A stretch of 64,000 nt of DNA from Cordia subcordata (GCA_028554755.1 JAPTOF010000016.1:198501-262500), one strand, 5' to 3'. Counted from the stretch's first letter, positions 47,546 through 60,133 are shown. The notes: a model not told the origin generated them from the letters alone. Translations and numbers: made by a program.

Positions 47546-47770
47546 GGGCTCGTGTGGATTGTATTTTAAAAAAATATTTTTTTTTATAACTTTTGAAAAA
47601 AATATTTTTTTAAAGAAAAATAAAATTTTTGACTTCTAAAAAAGTTCAATTTAATATTTTTCAAAAGTGTCACTTTTTTTTAAAAAGTCAAGTGGATTAC
47701 TTATTGCCAAAAAAAAATATTGAAAAGGTACTTTAAATAGGGGGGAAAAAAACCCAATCCAAATGGGCCT
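47546..47770. mobile_element. Tourist-like MITE
   Basis: The left end gggctcgtgtggattgta and the inverted right end ggcccatttggattgggtt match the 18473-18701 family. The left flank is TTA and the right flank TTG. The interior is poly-A/T. Confidence 0.55.
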
Positions 47771-48479
47771 TGTATGACTTTCCTAAAGTAGCTATGTTGT
47801 AAATATTGTGACCTAGTTTATATGGTAAGTATAACTATCATTTTTCAATTAATTGTAGTAGCGCATTCTAGAACCGAGCCACAGAGGTGCAACGAGTAGC
47901 TTTAAGTTGTTCATGCACGAACGGATGACTCCTTAAGTGTGCATTTATTAGTCAACTGCTTGAACGATCATAACGCATGGATAGCAAATTAAATGAGAAA
48001 AGAAAAAAAGTCATGTAGTTTTAATTTTTCTGTTTTTATTTTATTTTATTTTATGCCCAATTATAATGTATGCATATTTATTTAATATATAAAAACACAA
48101 ACTCCGACAGATCTTGATACCTTTAACATGAGAAGTCATAGGCTGAAGTACTTCAAACACGTCATCAGAGTGTGAAAATTGGTCTGTAACAGTCACTTAA
48201 TTCTACTAATAAAAAAATATAAAAAGATAAAAAATATTAGCTGTGTCTCTTGTCGGGACCCTGGGGAAGAGGTAACTTTTTGCTACTAGTTTTACTAACG
48301 GGGAAAAAATATTGCCTTTCTTTATTTACCTCCTTATTTAATTTAATGTCTGAGCTTATTATATATTGTTTAGATAATGAGAAGAAAAAAATTATATTAC
48401 CCATATATATATAATTATGTCCTACCTAATCCTCTTACAACTATCCATTGTACACAAACTTGTGGTTGCAGCGGTCGAG

Positions 48480-48595
48480 TTTCTTTTTTTTAAATACAAA
48501 TCTTTACTTTTAACTCGACCTCTTATTATCTCCAGGATTTAAACTCACAATCTCAATCTTTGGTGAGATAATTTTAACCACTTGAGCGACTCCTA
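48480..48595 (-). mobile_element. SINE-like relic with pol III box motifs
   Basis: The minus strand reads gagtcgctcaagtggttaaa (box A-like), then ttgtgagtttaaatcctgg (box B-like), then gaggtcgagttaaaagta. A weaker relative lies near 51360-51440. Confidence 0.5.
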
Positions 48596-49035
48596 ATTTT
48601 CGGTTGAAATGATCGATAGTTTTTTATATGAAAATATGAAAAGTCAGTTATAAATAGAATGGGTGATTAGTGAACGATTTATTATTTGATAATAACATAT
48701 ATTGTAAATATATTCTTAATATTATTGATAATGAAGTTGTTATATATACATTATTATTGTTATTACTTAAACATAAAGATTTGTAGAACGTAATTATAGT
48801 TCTTTTAGTTTTTATTAACATGAAATATCCTACTTATATTTGTTAGTAATTATTTTAAATCTAGTGTTCATTTATTTATAATATTTTATAACATATGAAT
48901 TATTATTATAGCTTTTTCCCTTTAATTTAAGATTTAAAATTCTGACTTCACCACTCAAAGATGTCATCCCTCTCAATATGCATTTTCAATATTTGTACTC
49001 AAGTTTGAAGGAAGGTATATACTATTCGCATTAAG

Positions 49036-49150
49036 GGCCAGTTTGGATTTATTTTTTTCAAAAGTATTTTTTTTAATAGTTTTTGAAAAATAGTTTTTTT
49101 TTTAGAATCTGTAAATTTGGCTTTTAAAAAAAATTGTATTTGAGTTTTTC
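49036..49150. mobile_element. Partial Tourist-like MITE (left end)
   Basis: ttaagggccagtttggattt followed by runs of t matches the left end of the 18473-18701 family. No right end was found. Confidence 0.35.
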
Positions 49151-51930
49151 CAAAGTTTTAGCTTTTCTAAATGCATGACTTATGTCTGCGACAGCCAACA
49201 AGTGCCCTATTTTTTGCTCAAATCCGCAGCAATTGCTCGATGCAACAATATAATTATTTCTGTGGAGCCTTAAAAGAAGAAAAGGAGACTTAACTTGGGG
49301 CTTTAGCAATTATGCACTCTTGATTACAACCCAAGTTTGGAGCAAAAGGAGAGGAAAATTGAAACCCCTTAGCGTAGTACATTTGGATTTGGACCTCTCT
49401 TATGATATTATAAGAGATCAATCATAATAAAGTAATATAACTAAGCAAATTAACTCTAATCATTTAGAGGTGGGGGTTAAATAATTATATTATTAATACA
49501 TTATTTGGTTCAATGCTTCTCACGATTTAAGGTGCGCGCTACAATTGTGCGGTCATATATAAGGATATATAAAGAGGTGATACAGTTTTAAGGACGTTGA
49601 ATCAGACTTTTGATGATATATTTGCATACTTTTGCTTTTCTATTGGCACTTATTTGGCAGCAACGTCGCCAAAAATATTTAAGCATTTCTTTCTAGTATT
49701 TTGTTCATTATACAATACTTCACATCCTGTTTAGTGGAATATATCGATAATTCAATTTACTTCTTTCTTTTTTTTTTTTTTTTTGGCGAATCAATTCTAT
49801 CTACAGTTTCTAATGCAGTATCATTCAACATTGTAATATAGTAAATGTAATATCGATATCACTCAAGACGCAAGTTCTTATGAATACTGCCAAAATTCTT
49901 TTTTAGGGCATATAATTAAGTAATGAATGAATAATAAATAGACATGAATAGATTTGTTGCTTAGTATATATTGAATAACATGAGAAAAGTTATTCATGAT
50001 GATAGGAGAGAACATGTAAGACTAAGGCTGTATATGGTCCGGTCCAATTTGGAGATTTAAAGATCGCCAAAAATGTCCTAAACGTTTGGTTCTTGAATAT
50101 TTTAGAACCATAATCATACTAGAAGAAAAAATCTCCGTCCCATACCATTCTAAATTTTCGGGATAGTTTAGTACAGATATTCGGTTCTTTCGGCACTTGT
50201 TCAATGAGATATATGTGACTGAGTTTGAGTCTTCCTACACCTATTTAATAATTTCTATCTATTTTAAAGAATTGATAAAATATATAAAGGGAAAATTTAG
50301 TTTGATTATGCTAATTATATTACAAAATTTTGTTTGTCATATAACTAGAATAAACTAAGTTAAGTTTGATTAGTTTACACATTAAATCATTAAGTAGTAA
50401 TTAATAATATAATTAAAATCAATTAAGCTTATTGTAGTTAGATTAAAATTAACAAGTTACATAAACAGAGTTAGTAGTATAATTAGAACTAAAAAAATTT
50501 AATATAACCAACATCAATTAAATACTATCAGTTCAAGTTAGTAGGGAACTAAATTGGTAATATAATTAAAATTAACTAATGCATATATTAATATATTAGT
50601 AAAAAGCTAATAGTTACAATGTTTAAAAATTAATTTTGTCTTCTCCTCTAATCTTGTTACACCTTATTCATTGTTTCAAAGAACTATAATTAGCATGTAT
50701 GTAAAATTTTATATGATTAAGATGATTATTATAAAATTAATTAAGTAACTAAGGAATATGATATAAGTTAAGTAGGGTATTTGTAATTAGATTGAATCTT
50801 AAGAAATATGATAAAAGTTCGTTAGGTAGTTGTGAAGTATACCTAGAGATTAGAATAAAGTGTAATTATATTGTACATATAAAGTACTTTTTAAAATTTT
50901 TTTTCTTTTTCAGTAAGAATTTAAAAATTTTTATGACATCAAAATAAAATATTAATATTAAAATATTATATAAAATATTTAAAAATTGTAATATTAACAT
51001 ATATAATATTAATATTAAAGATTATACATAATTATTAATATAAAAAATCGGTTCTTTCAGTTCGCTCCAGATCGGTACAATTTTGATTTCGTCCGGTTTA
51101 GTTCTCAATACGGTTCTTAGACAAGATCCAGAACCATATCATAAAGAAATTCTCAATTTAGTTCAGTTAAGTTCTTGTAAAAAAAGTCAACGAAACTTAA
51201 GGTTCTACTACTATTCGATACGGTTTTTCAGTTTAATTCGGGATCTCTAAGTCCCGTGTACCGCCCTATGTAAAAGAATATGTCTTTTAATTCTGAGAGA
51301 TATATATTTCTTTTAGAAAAATGCCACATGATGTGAACGATTATGAAAATTTTCTTTTTTCTACCTCTAATTACTTTAAAGATTTAAACTCATTTAACCA
51401 CTCTTAAAAGAAATAATTTTAACTGTTTAAGTAATTAGCTCTCAAAGTCGTTAACTATGAGGTGTAATTAATTAAATCTTGAATTTATACAAGAGACCAT
51501 CTATTCAAAAAGCTCAAGGTAATTAACAAATGGAAGGGTTTTTTTTTTTTTTTCTCACAAAAGAAACAAATTAAACTTCATTGATAAAACAAAAGATACA
51601 TAGACAAAAGAGATCATCTGGCCAAAAAATAAGTAACCATTGCAACAGAAAACCAAAATTATGACAACAGGGATGGAGCCAAAATTGTTGTAAAAGTACC
51701 ATCTTTCATGCTTGTTTGGCTTTGCTTATTTTGTTGCTTATAAACAGCTAGGAAAAAATATTCTCTCACATATTTTTTATTATTTGTAACTTATAAGTCC
51801 CAAATAAACTTAGCTAAACAAGCTTTTCATCTTCAACAAACTTCTGCAAATTAAAACATAGATTTCTAAGTTCAACACAAACAAGTAAACCAACGTGATA
51901 TTTTTACAGAACATGATACACACCCATCTC
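49151..51930. other. AT-rich intergenic DNA
   Basis: No gene is supported. 50320-51060 is a very AT-rich stretch with repeated aattaa/taatata words. 51537-51554 is a T-run that could be the reversed poly(A) tail of an unidentified minus-strand insertion. Confidence 0.4.
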
Positions 51931-52990
51931 AACACCTTTATAATGCCAATGCTAGTGGCAAACCAAAGCCATGCAATCCAAGCGTGAGAAAACGGTTCAT
52001 CAATTGGAACATCAAGAAAATATTCAGAAATTGGACTAAATCGATCCCCAAAGCAAACACCAAATTTGTTTTTGCAAGAACAAAATCACCAATCATGGTG
52101 GAAGCAAACCAAAGGAAGGAGATGAGCGGCAAACCTGTAGCGGTGAAGACAAAAATAAAAGTAAGGAGAACATAGAGTAGTATCTATGGGAAACTAACCA
52201 AATAATCAAGATTTTGAAATATAATGTCATTATTCTAGATATGGTATAAAAATATCCCACATAAGTGATTTGGAGTAAAAGACCACAATACAACTATAAT
52301 AAACATAAGTGACACACGAAAAAAGAAAACCAAGATAAGAAGAGGGAAAAAAAAAATAGAGGCAGGCCACCGGCCAAAGGTTGGGGGAGAAAAAAGTTTT
52401 CCATCCGATGGAGTTTCCCAAAAGGAGTTTTCTAAAGGGAGTTTTGAAAGTTTTACAGATGGAGTTTTCATCAAGAATTTCCGGTATAAGTAAAAATGGA
52501 CGTTTTGGAAGGTGAGAAGTTTACAAAGAAATGATGAATAATAAATTATTCTTTTGATGGACAGAACGTTACACTTGTCAAAGTTAACTAATTGATGTAA
52601 TATATAAATTTTTTTTATCATTTGTAGTTATTTTTATATTATCAAATGATAAAATCAAACAAACACAGATAAAGTTTTTTTTTTCCTCCCTTCCAATCAA
52701 ATCAATTATTGGGGAGACAGAGATGGGACACGTGGCAAACCAATCCAAGCAAAGCAACGCAATGTAATATTTAGCCCGAAAAGGCAAAGGGGCACAAACT
52801 TTGAAAAAAATCTCATCTCCAAAAACGGCATCGAGTGGCCAGTAGTGGGTCATCAGGGCCACTATTTACACTACCGCTACTTTGGAGTTGGAGAAGAGTT
52901 TTGGCCAAGATTTTTTCTTCTTTCACTTCTTTGTTGGAATCAAATTTCATCTCAAAGCATCAAACATCAGCTAAACAAGAAGGTAAGCAT
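51931..52990. other. Unresolved, possibly transcribed region with a G-box
   Basis: gacacgtggc at about 52726-52735 holds a G-box/ABRE core. To its right, a C/G-richer plus-strand segment ends at a good donor (aagaag|gtaagc near 52981), like a 5' leader exon. To its left on the minus strand, an acceptor-like ctacag near 52137 precedes about 200 bp with overlapping open frames (51938-52132, hydrophobic; another frame with DEPFSHAWIAWLWFATSIG). I recognise no protein and cannot join the pieces into a gene. Confidence 0.25.
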
Positions 52991-53442
52991 CATGGTTCAT
53001 ATCAAGTCAAAATATATATATATATACACACACACATAAAACTATGAACAAATATATAATATATAATGTGTGTGTGTGTATATATATATTAGGCCCACAG
53101 TGGAATCAAATTGAAAGATGAAGGTGTAGGGTTTTGACACGAAAAGAGGGATCAGTTGGAATTTGGAGTATCTGCGCCCCACCGCCCCATTTGTTGTCTA
53201 TTTCCTATTGATCACTACTTTTGCTATGGAAAGCATCATTTGGTGGATAAGGCAGGCATATTTGTGTGTTGAGGGTTGCTTTTAGAGTCTTCCTGTTCCT
53301 GGCTCTCCATGCTTCTTGGGCAAGTTGGAATATTATTGCCTGGCTTCAAAATAACAACAAAATATTTACACCCTGATATTCAAAAAGAAAAAAAAAAAAA
53401 GTGGTGCTTTTAATGCACTGCTGCTGACGCCTATTTAGGGTC

Positions 53443-53703
53443 AATTTAGTATTACTTTTTAATCTACTATTGTTATTTTAAAGGTGGTGAATTCAAATGT
53501 GCTATTGAGAAAAGTTTTTTCTTGTTTGATAATTTGTATTTCTTTTTAGATAACTATTTGGCATTTTTTTTTTAAAGTTGAAACTATGGAAAAAGTTCAA
53601 ATATAACTTTTTCCAAAAACAAGAATAGCTTATCAAAAAAGTACTTCTTTCAAAAGTTGTTAAAAAAATTGCCTCTAGAAAAAGCTAATCCAAATAATCC
53701 CTA
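53443..53703. mobile_element. Tourist-like MITE, diverged
   Basis: The left end ttagggtcaatttagtatta and the inverted right end ttagggattatttggatta form the terminal repeat. Inner poly-T and poly-A runs are as in the other family members. Confidence 0.45.
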
Positions 53704-55420
53704 AAAATTGTTGCTTGATTTAAAAAAAAGTTTATGATTTATTTGATTATAGTTGATAATTATGATTTTATTTAATTTGATTTTAATATTTAGACTTTTT
53801 TGTTTTAAAATTTCTTAATCTTTTGTATATTTTAAATTTTAAAATTTTTATTTTTGATTTAATTTTTTTGATCTTTTTAACCTATTAAAATCTTAATATC
53901 TTAATCTTTTGAATTTTAAATTTTTTAACGTTTTAATTTTTAATATTTTAATTTTTAAGTTTTTAAAGTTTTTTAGTGTTTGAAATTTTTAATTTTGTTT
54001 AAATAAGAGGTTTACTATTTATCTTAAATCATATATATATATAAACATGATGTTTATAAAACGCAGATTGAGAAAAAAAAGTACCATAATTAATATTTGT
54101 TCAAAACTCTATTTTAGGCCATTTGAAACTCCGTTTTGTCCATAATCAATGCTTTTTAATTTCATAACCAACCAAATACCTTATGTACAATGCTTTTAAT
54201 AAGTTGTAGATTCTGTTGAAGAAAAAAGCAAAGAGAAAAGATGGAAGAGACAATATATGCATATATAGAGCACAAAAGGAAAAAAGAGCTACCTCCAACA
54301 ATAGCTCTAGAGAAGAAAGATAATTATGATGATATCTTAACATATTGTGAAATACAAAAGAGCTTGTTTATAAGATTCATAACTTGATATATTTTAATAT
54401 AAGTGAAATAGCAAGAAGAAATTTATTTATGGGACTCATACCTTTATGACCATGAATATGGAACTAGATTAACTAAAAACCATGAAAAATAAGAAAAGAA
54501 ATCCTAGAAATAGTCTATAGCAACGCCATGATTCAAGTCTAAAACTGGGAAGATAATATATAAGTAATTACATTAAAAATATATACATTCATTAACAGAT
54601 TCAACTATGTAACTAATGAACAAATTATGGCAGCATAAAATTCCAAGATTCGTTAGAGAACTGAATGTTGGAGAAAAAGCAAGAGGGTATGTATATGGTT
54701 TGCATAAACAATAAAGCAAACACACGAGATGTGATTTTTTTATATATATATATATATATATATGTGCTAATAATAACTCATAAATCTGCAGGTTTAGCTT
54801 AATTATCTGAAAATTTGAAACTGATATGAAATCCAGTCGCACCTGCAACAATCTACATATAAGATACAGCAATCACATGCAGGGGCCGCTGCGGCCTTTG
54901 AATTGGTGGATGGTAATATATTATCTTGTCCTATACGGCCATCCCACTAGCTAGTTTAAAAAAAAAAAAAAAAAAGCCACATGACCCAAAAATGTCAGTG
55001 AGTAGAAGTGAAGGTCAACAGGACCTATCTTTTTTTGGTCGGGCAATTGAACCTATCAGAACCACTTTAGCGCCGTGCATATATCAATCATTAATGAATG
55101 CATATCTCTTTATTGACTGTGAAATTAAAAAAAAAAAAAAAAGGAAGGAACAAAGAGAAAAAAAAAAGAAAGGAAATTAAAAGCTCTGGTGAAGAAAACA
55201 AAAGTCCGAATTTCAGAAAACAGCACTTGGTAGGACCTTTTATTTAATTGCTTCTTGTTCGATAAAAATTAATTTTAAATCTTAACTGTTTCCTATTCGA
55301 TAGAAATTAATTTTAAATTCAATATACCATGAGATACCCCAATTCAAGAAAAAGAAAAAAAGTTAATGGATATCATTAATTAACCATCAAAATCCCAAGA
55401 GAAATAGGTGGTGGTATTTA
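53704..55420. other. AT-rich intergenic DNA
   Basis: 53720-54010 is almost pure A/T with ttttaattttt-type words. There is a TA microsatellite at 54740-54762 and A-runs at 54957-54975 and 55126-55142. A small C/G-rich patch lies at 54881-54896 (ggggccgctgcggcc). No gene is supported. Confidence 0.45.
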
Positions 55421-56673
55421 AGAGGCTGCCTCTAAGCTCATTAGAGCCATATATTTTCTGTTTTCAGTCCATCAAAAGCAAGCAATTATTTCTGTCAAAG
55501 GGTTGATCTTCAGCAAATGGTTTCATTCTATTCTCCCGTGTAAGTTTCTGTTTCTTTTAATCCATTAATATATATATGTAGAAGAATCAGTGGTTCATCA
55601 GGTTTGGTGTGAGTGAGGTGCGAATCTGATCTTGCGATTCGTGCTTACCCTTTCTATAAAGGGATAAAAGGAATGTCAAGACCCAGTCTAGCAGACTCGA
55701 AAATTTACAAATTCTCTCTGTTTTTTGATATCATGGATCACTATCATTTTTGCTTTGAGGATCACAAATATGATATCACAAATCATATAAAGCTGCTATA
55801 GGATCTTTCAGAAATATTGAAACCTGTGGGCGGTTAAATCTCTACTGAAGAATGGTTCAACTTCAATCTGTTGTTTAAGTACTTGCAAAATATATCATGC
55901 TCTGGCAATTTCTTATATATACTACCCCACTCAGATCATAACCATAAGATACGTATAACAACCGGGACCCTACAGTAGTTTAAATTACCTACTTTTCTAA
56001 ATTAAACAAGCTAAGCAAACTTGAATCTTTTAATAGTCAATTGTAGTTCTTAGGATATATTCTCTATTCTAATTGCTTTCTTGTTCCTTAAATACAAATC
56101 GCCTGAAGAGAAACTACTTTGTAAATGACTCTCTAATGTTTGTGCCTTCTGATTGGTGGGTAATTTTGCGAAAAGATAAATGTTCGACAGCACCTAAACT
56201 TGTAATTGAGAGATAGCTTCCCATACACTAATAAGGGATGTACGAGTTTTTGGGAAAAGAGGAGCTGTGATGGTCCTTTGGACCACCCGGATTCCAATGA
56301 ATCGAAAGTTAGATCTATATTGGATGTCATGCGAATTGTCCCATCTATTCTCTCAGGGAGAAGTTTGGTTTTCATGGTCAGGCATCATCTCTCTCTTCTT
56401 CTTCTTCTTTTTTTTTTTTTCAAAAAAAATTTTCTTATCGCTTATTTATTGAATTCCATTTGTACACCTATGAGAAATTATATATCAAAATAGCATGAAT
56501 ATGGGTATTACCAGGCCTAGGGTTGTTAAGAAGTTACAGTGGGATCTCTTTTTCTTCCTTTTTTTTTTCACCCCTCGTGAAGTTACGAGCATAGAGAGTA
56601 CCTGAGAGAGAGGTACAATAGTACTCTTTTACACCTGATGAGAAGTATCCAGACTAATTATCCCTCTTCTTTC

Positions 56674-56681
56674 TATAAATA
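56674..56681 (+). promoter_or_regulatory. TATA box of the MIR157 gene
   Basis: TATAAATA, followed about 30 bp later by a likely initiation region (gataggtcaccactcaaacc) and a (TC)n leader. Confidence 0.65.
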
Positions 56682-56726
56682 GAGACCACTGGAGGACTCT
56701 GATAGGTCACCACTCAAACCCTCCTC

Positions 56727-56755
56727 CTTCTCTCTCTCTCTCTCTCTCTCTCTCT
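56727..56755 (+). repeat. (TC)n microsatellite in the MIR157 leader
   Basis: About 14 tc units just 3' of the predicted start. (AC)n follows at about 56780-56802. CT-rich leaders are common in MIR156/157 primary transcripts. Confidence 0.85.
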
Positions 56756-56889
56756 TTATGTATCTCTCACTCCCTCACTCACACACACACACACACGCAC
56801 ACACAACACAGTTTTTTCTTTACCGCTTTTTGCCAGTAAAAAGTACTCAACTTTTCTGGATTTAATTCTGTTTGGCAGTAGGTTATAGC

Positions 56890-57052
56890 CATAGGGAGTA
56901 ATAAAAGGGGGTGAAGAGGCGCTAGTGATCTTGTTGACAGAAGATAGAGAGCACAGATGATGAAATGCATTGGCTGTTGCATCTCACTCCTTTGTGCTCT
57001 CTATGCTTCTGTCATCACTTTCAACTCTTCACCCCTTGCTACTCTCTAGTCT
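56890..57052 (+). ncRNA. MIR157: MIR156/157 family precursor hairpin (miR157)
   Basis: The 21-nt mature sequence at 56934-56954 (starts TTGACAGAAG, ends AGAGAGCAC) is the canonical miR157 sequence. The passenger strand at 56996-57016 (starts GCTCTCTATG, ends CTTCTGTCATC) is the standard partner; the duplex has a single bulged base. The upper stem continues through ATGCA/TGCAT around an 8-nt loop. The lower stem extends about 40 bp with ggggtgaagag (5' side) facing ctcttcacccc (3' side), and gagtaata facing tgctactc. Long paired lower stems are normal for this family. The mature RNA loads into AGO1 and represses SPL transcription factors, controlling the juvenile-to-adult phase change; no SPL target lies in this window. 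A TATA box and CT-rich leader are upstream. Confidence 0.96.
56934..56954 (+). ncRNA. miR157: Mature miR157
   Basis: This 21-nt segment on the 5' arm matches the plant miR157 sequence as I know it at every position, including the 5' U and the AGAGAGCAC 3' end that pairs with SPL targets. Confidence 0.95.
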
Positions 57053-57979
57053 CTACACCCTTCATTTTTTCCCTTTAATTTTTTGCTTCTCTTTCAGGGT
57101 AGGATAGGAATCCTTCAATTAATTGCCCCTTCTCCTTTCATATTTTCAGATTTTTCTGTTCATTCTTTTCAAGTATTGGTGTATAGGGTCACATTTTGAA
57201 TTATTTCCGAGAAATATAGTGCAGTATGATCTTGCCTAGCTCCGCTTATTCGGGGTTTACAACTAATTGTTTCTTGTTTTTGTGGTCCAAAGAAATTAAA
57301 TTAATTTGGGAACTGTAGCTATTGGCTCTCGTCAATTCTCTTACTGTGTTGGATGTTTAAAAGTGAATATCTTTTGTCTTGAAGCCTGATGGAAATCTTG
57401 TCTGCTAATTGGTTGTTTGCGCTCTTTATATCAATCATACTATTGTGCAAACAATTGGGTTCATGTAGCTGCAGTTGGTTTATCTAAAAATCAAACGGAT
57501 TCGGTTTTATACATATATATATATATATACGAGGAAGGTAATAAAAAAAAAAGATAAAAGATGAGTTCTTCTTTCTTTTATCATTCAGGAGCTGTGTGAA
57601 ATGAAAATCTTATACACAGTCTTCAATGAGAGAAAAAAGTGGACAATCTACTTTTCGAGTCTGACTCCCCAACTATATTTGATATTTCTTTTTATACTAT
57701 TTTAGACCTATTGCCAACACTAAGCCCCTGGGAACGGAGGCTGTAACTGTAACGGTCCTAAAATAACGAAATTTTTTGTTGGCTAAGTTCCAACCTGTAC
57801 GACCATCTTTATTTTCTAAACATCTTTCAAGGCTACAACTATATATACATATGATTATATACTTCTTCCAACTCTGTTTTTCATTCAAATGGTTCCTGAA
57901 ATGAAGCTGCTTGCCGTTTATGTGGTTAAACAAAGAGGTTCTTGGACCATTACGTGCATTCTTTTCGATTAATGAAGGT

Positions 57980-57980
<1 letters not shown>
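57053..57980. other. Region downstream of MIR157
   Basis: The first few hundred bases are likely the rest of the primary transcript. A TA microsatellite lies at 57514-57530. No coding gene is supported. Confidence 0.4.

Positions 57981-58057
<77 letters not shown>
57981..58057. repeat. (CT)n microsatellite
   Basis: About 37 uninterrupted ct units. The Arg/Glu repeat protein read from the other strand is an artefact. Confidence 0.95.
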
Positions 58058-58061
<4 letters not shown>

Positions 58062-60033
58062 TTTAGTAGGAAATTATGCTTTAATATCAATGGTCTTTTC
58101 TTGTAGGTGTCACAATTAATTAGACAAAGTCAAGTTTGTCAATTTCCTGATGTCATCCACATATATTTCATAGTCGTGTGTGATTCTCTAAAGAAGTAGG
58201 TGCTAGTGTGCAACTTGTTATGTGGAATCACTCACGGGGCCAGAATTAATTATAATGTTTCTGACCCCAGAAAAATATCAAAATCTGAAATCTTGATGTT
58301 GTTAGTTTCCATTTATCATCTCCATATATCCATCCATGTACAGTCTTGAGGAAATATAAAACCAAAACGATATGATTGAAGAATGACGTTTAAAATTATG
58401 CTGTGTTTGTTGTATACTTATGTGAGATTTTAAATTTAAAAAACATATAATTTTTTATACTTTCAAATTAAGATTTCTGATAAGCATATAACAAACACAT
58501 CATTAGTAATAGATAGGTTCATCAATAGTTCTAGACAGACCACCTACTGTTGCAATCACTTGTATCCTAACTGTTTGCAACGATAATGCAGAATCATGAA
58601 AGAGATGCAATCTTCAAATGTTGCCAATTGTGAGTAAATATAATGTACATTGTGATAACAGAATTTCTTGCCATTTCTGAAAATTGCAAGCCCCAAATTA
58701 CCTTCTTGTCTGAAATCAATCTTAATTTGGCTTTTGCTAGAAAACCACATTCGTTAATCTTCAATTCCTGTAATAATGTTTAATTATAATTAGATTTAAC
58801 ATGTGAGAGTGACATTTTCTTAAAGAAAAGAAAAGGCGACCTTTTCTGTTTCAAAATATACACTATCTATTAGGTGAAGCATATTAATTCGACACTTCAA
58901 GAACTATGAATGTAACCCTACATCTTTGTTCAACCACATTAAAGAATTAAATGAAGCTTTTAGCTAGGTATTTATGTATATGTCAAATTACTAACCTGCA
59001 TATCAGCAATTTGCTCAATTAATCACTTATACATGTATGTGCATCCATGTCAGAGAAAGCATTTTCACCCAAGTATAGTCACAAGAAATATAAGGTTTCG
59101 TTTTAGAATCTAGTAGTGTTAGGTGAAATAACTCAAAATATTGTCAAATCATGATTTATTAGTACGTATGGGAAGATCGTTTTTTCTAACTCTCCTATTT
59201 ATATATGATACGTGATTGATTGTTGAGAATATGCTAAACTAGATGCTAGAAATAAATTTTTAATTTGAAAATTTGTGTATGTACCAACATTTTGGTAGTA
59301 AAACCAGTTCTGAATCTAGAATAGCTACTTACTAGCTAGAGCTGAGTGACAAATGAAAGAAAAAAGAAAAAAGACAGAAAACACAACAACTTTGGATTTG
59401 GAATAAACACACCAAAATGAATGGGTGAAAGAAGAATAATAAGTCTCATTTCGATTGACGAGACGAGACTAGACTAAGGCCATGCCGTGTTTCATAAATA
59501 CTGGAATAAAACTACGTGGACTTGTATCTAATTATAAATAATTCACAATCTTGTATATTTGTATGTTGGTCTTAGAATTCTTAATTTATTGGTGTGAGAC
59601 AATTTTTTACGTACTCGAACATTTTGTCTCTTAGAAGTCTTCTCTTTTGCAGATGGCCTGGCATGATATATAATTAACTGCCATATATATTCAAGACTTA
59701 TATTTATTTTAATTTTATGATTAAAATATTTAGTTAAGAGCTGAAAGTCCATTAACATTTTATAATATTATACATACATACATACATATATATATAGATA
59801 TATGTATATATTCATGACCCGGCCCCATGCATCAAGAATATACAGATCGAAGAAGAGATGTTTGATAACAACTTGATTAATGCTGATGCCATTGTATAAA
59901 TTAATTTTGACCGAAGAGAATTATTGTAGGCATATAATTTTGGTCGAAAATAGAGTCAGCGGAATCGCTATTGATACAAAACATATATCCTGATCATGAT
60001 CTGAAGAATATATATATATATTGTTCCCTTCAA
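58058..60033. other. AT-rich intergenic DNA
   Basis: No gene, RNA or delimited element was recognised. There is a catacata/tatata array at 59770-59805. Confidence 0.45.
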
Positions 60034-60133
60034 AGAACCTGTGCAGCTTCCGGCTGACTGCATCTATCCTCTCCCACTAGCTCCTTGATGAGAATAATCT
60101 CTTCAGGAATAATCTGATCGATACTGTTACCTG
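60034..60133 (-). CDS. Possible terminal coding exon, gene unknown
   Basis: On the minus strand a good acceptor (tttttacag) precedes GT AAC AGT and a clean frame of about 33 codons. It is rich in Ile, Leu, Glu and Gln (IDQIIPEEIILIKELVGEDR, then CSQPEAAQVL) and ends at a TGA. The amino-acid composition is protein-like in an otherwise A/T-noise region. No upstream exon was identified between 60134 and 64000. I do not recognise the protein, and it may be chance. Confidence 0.25.

Noticed and set aside
53270..53345. Possible miR482-like sequence (gtcttcctgttcctggctct)
   Set aside because: It does not match a family I know, and only a short imperfect pairing with gctatggaaagc about 100 nt upstream was found, not a convincing precursor.
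57697..58059. 120-codon minus-strand frame starting with alternating Arg/Glu
   Set aside because: It is a translation of the (CT)n microsatellite plus random flank.
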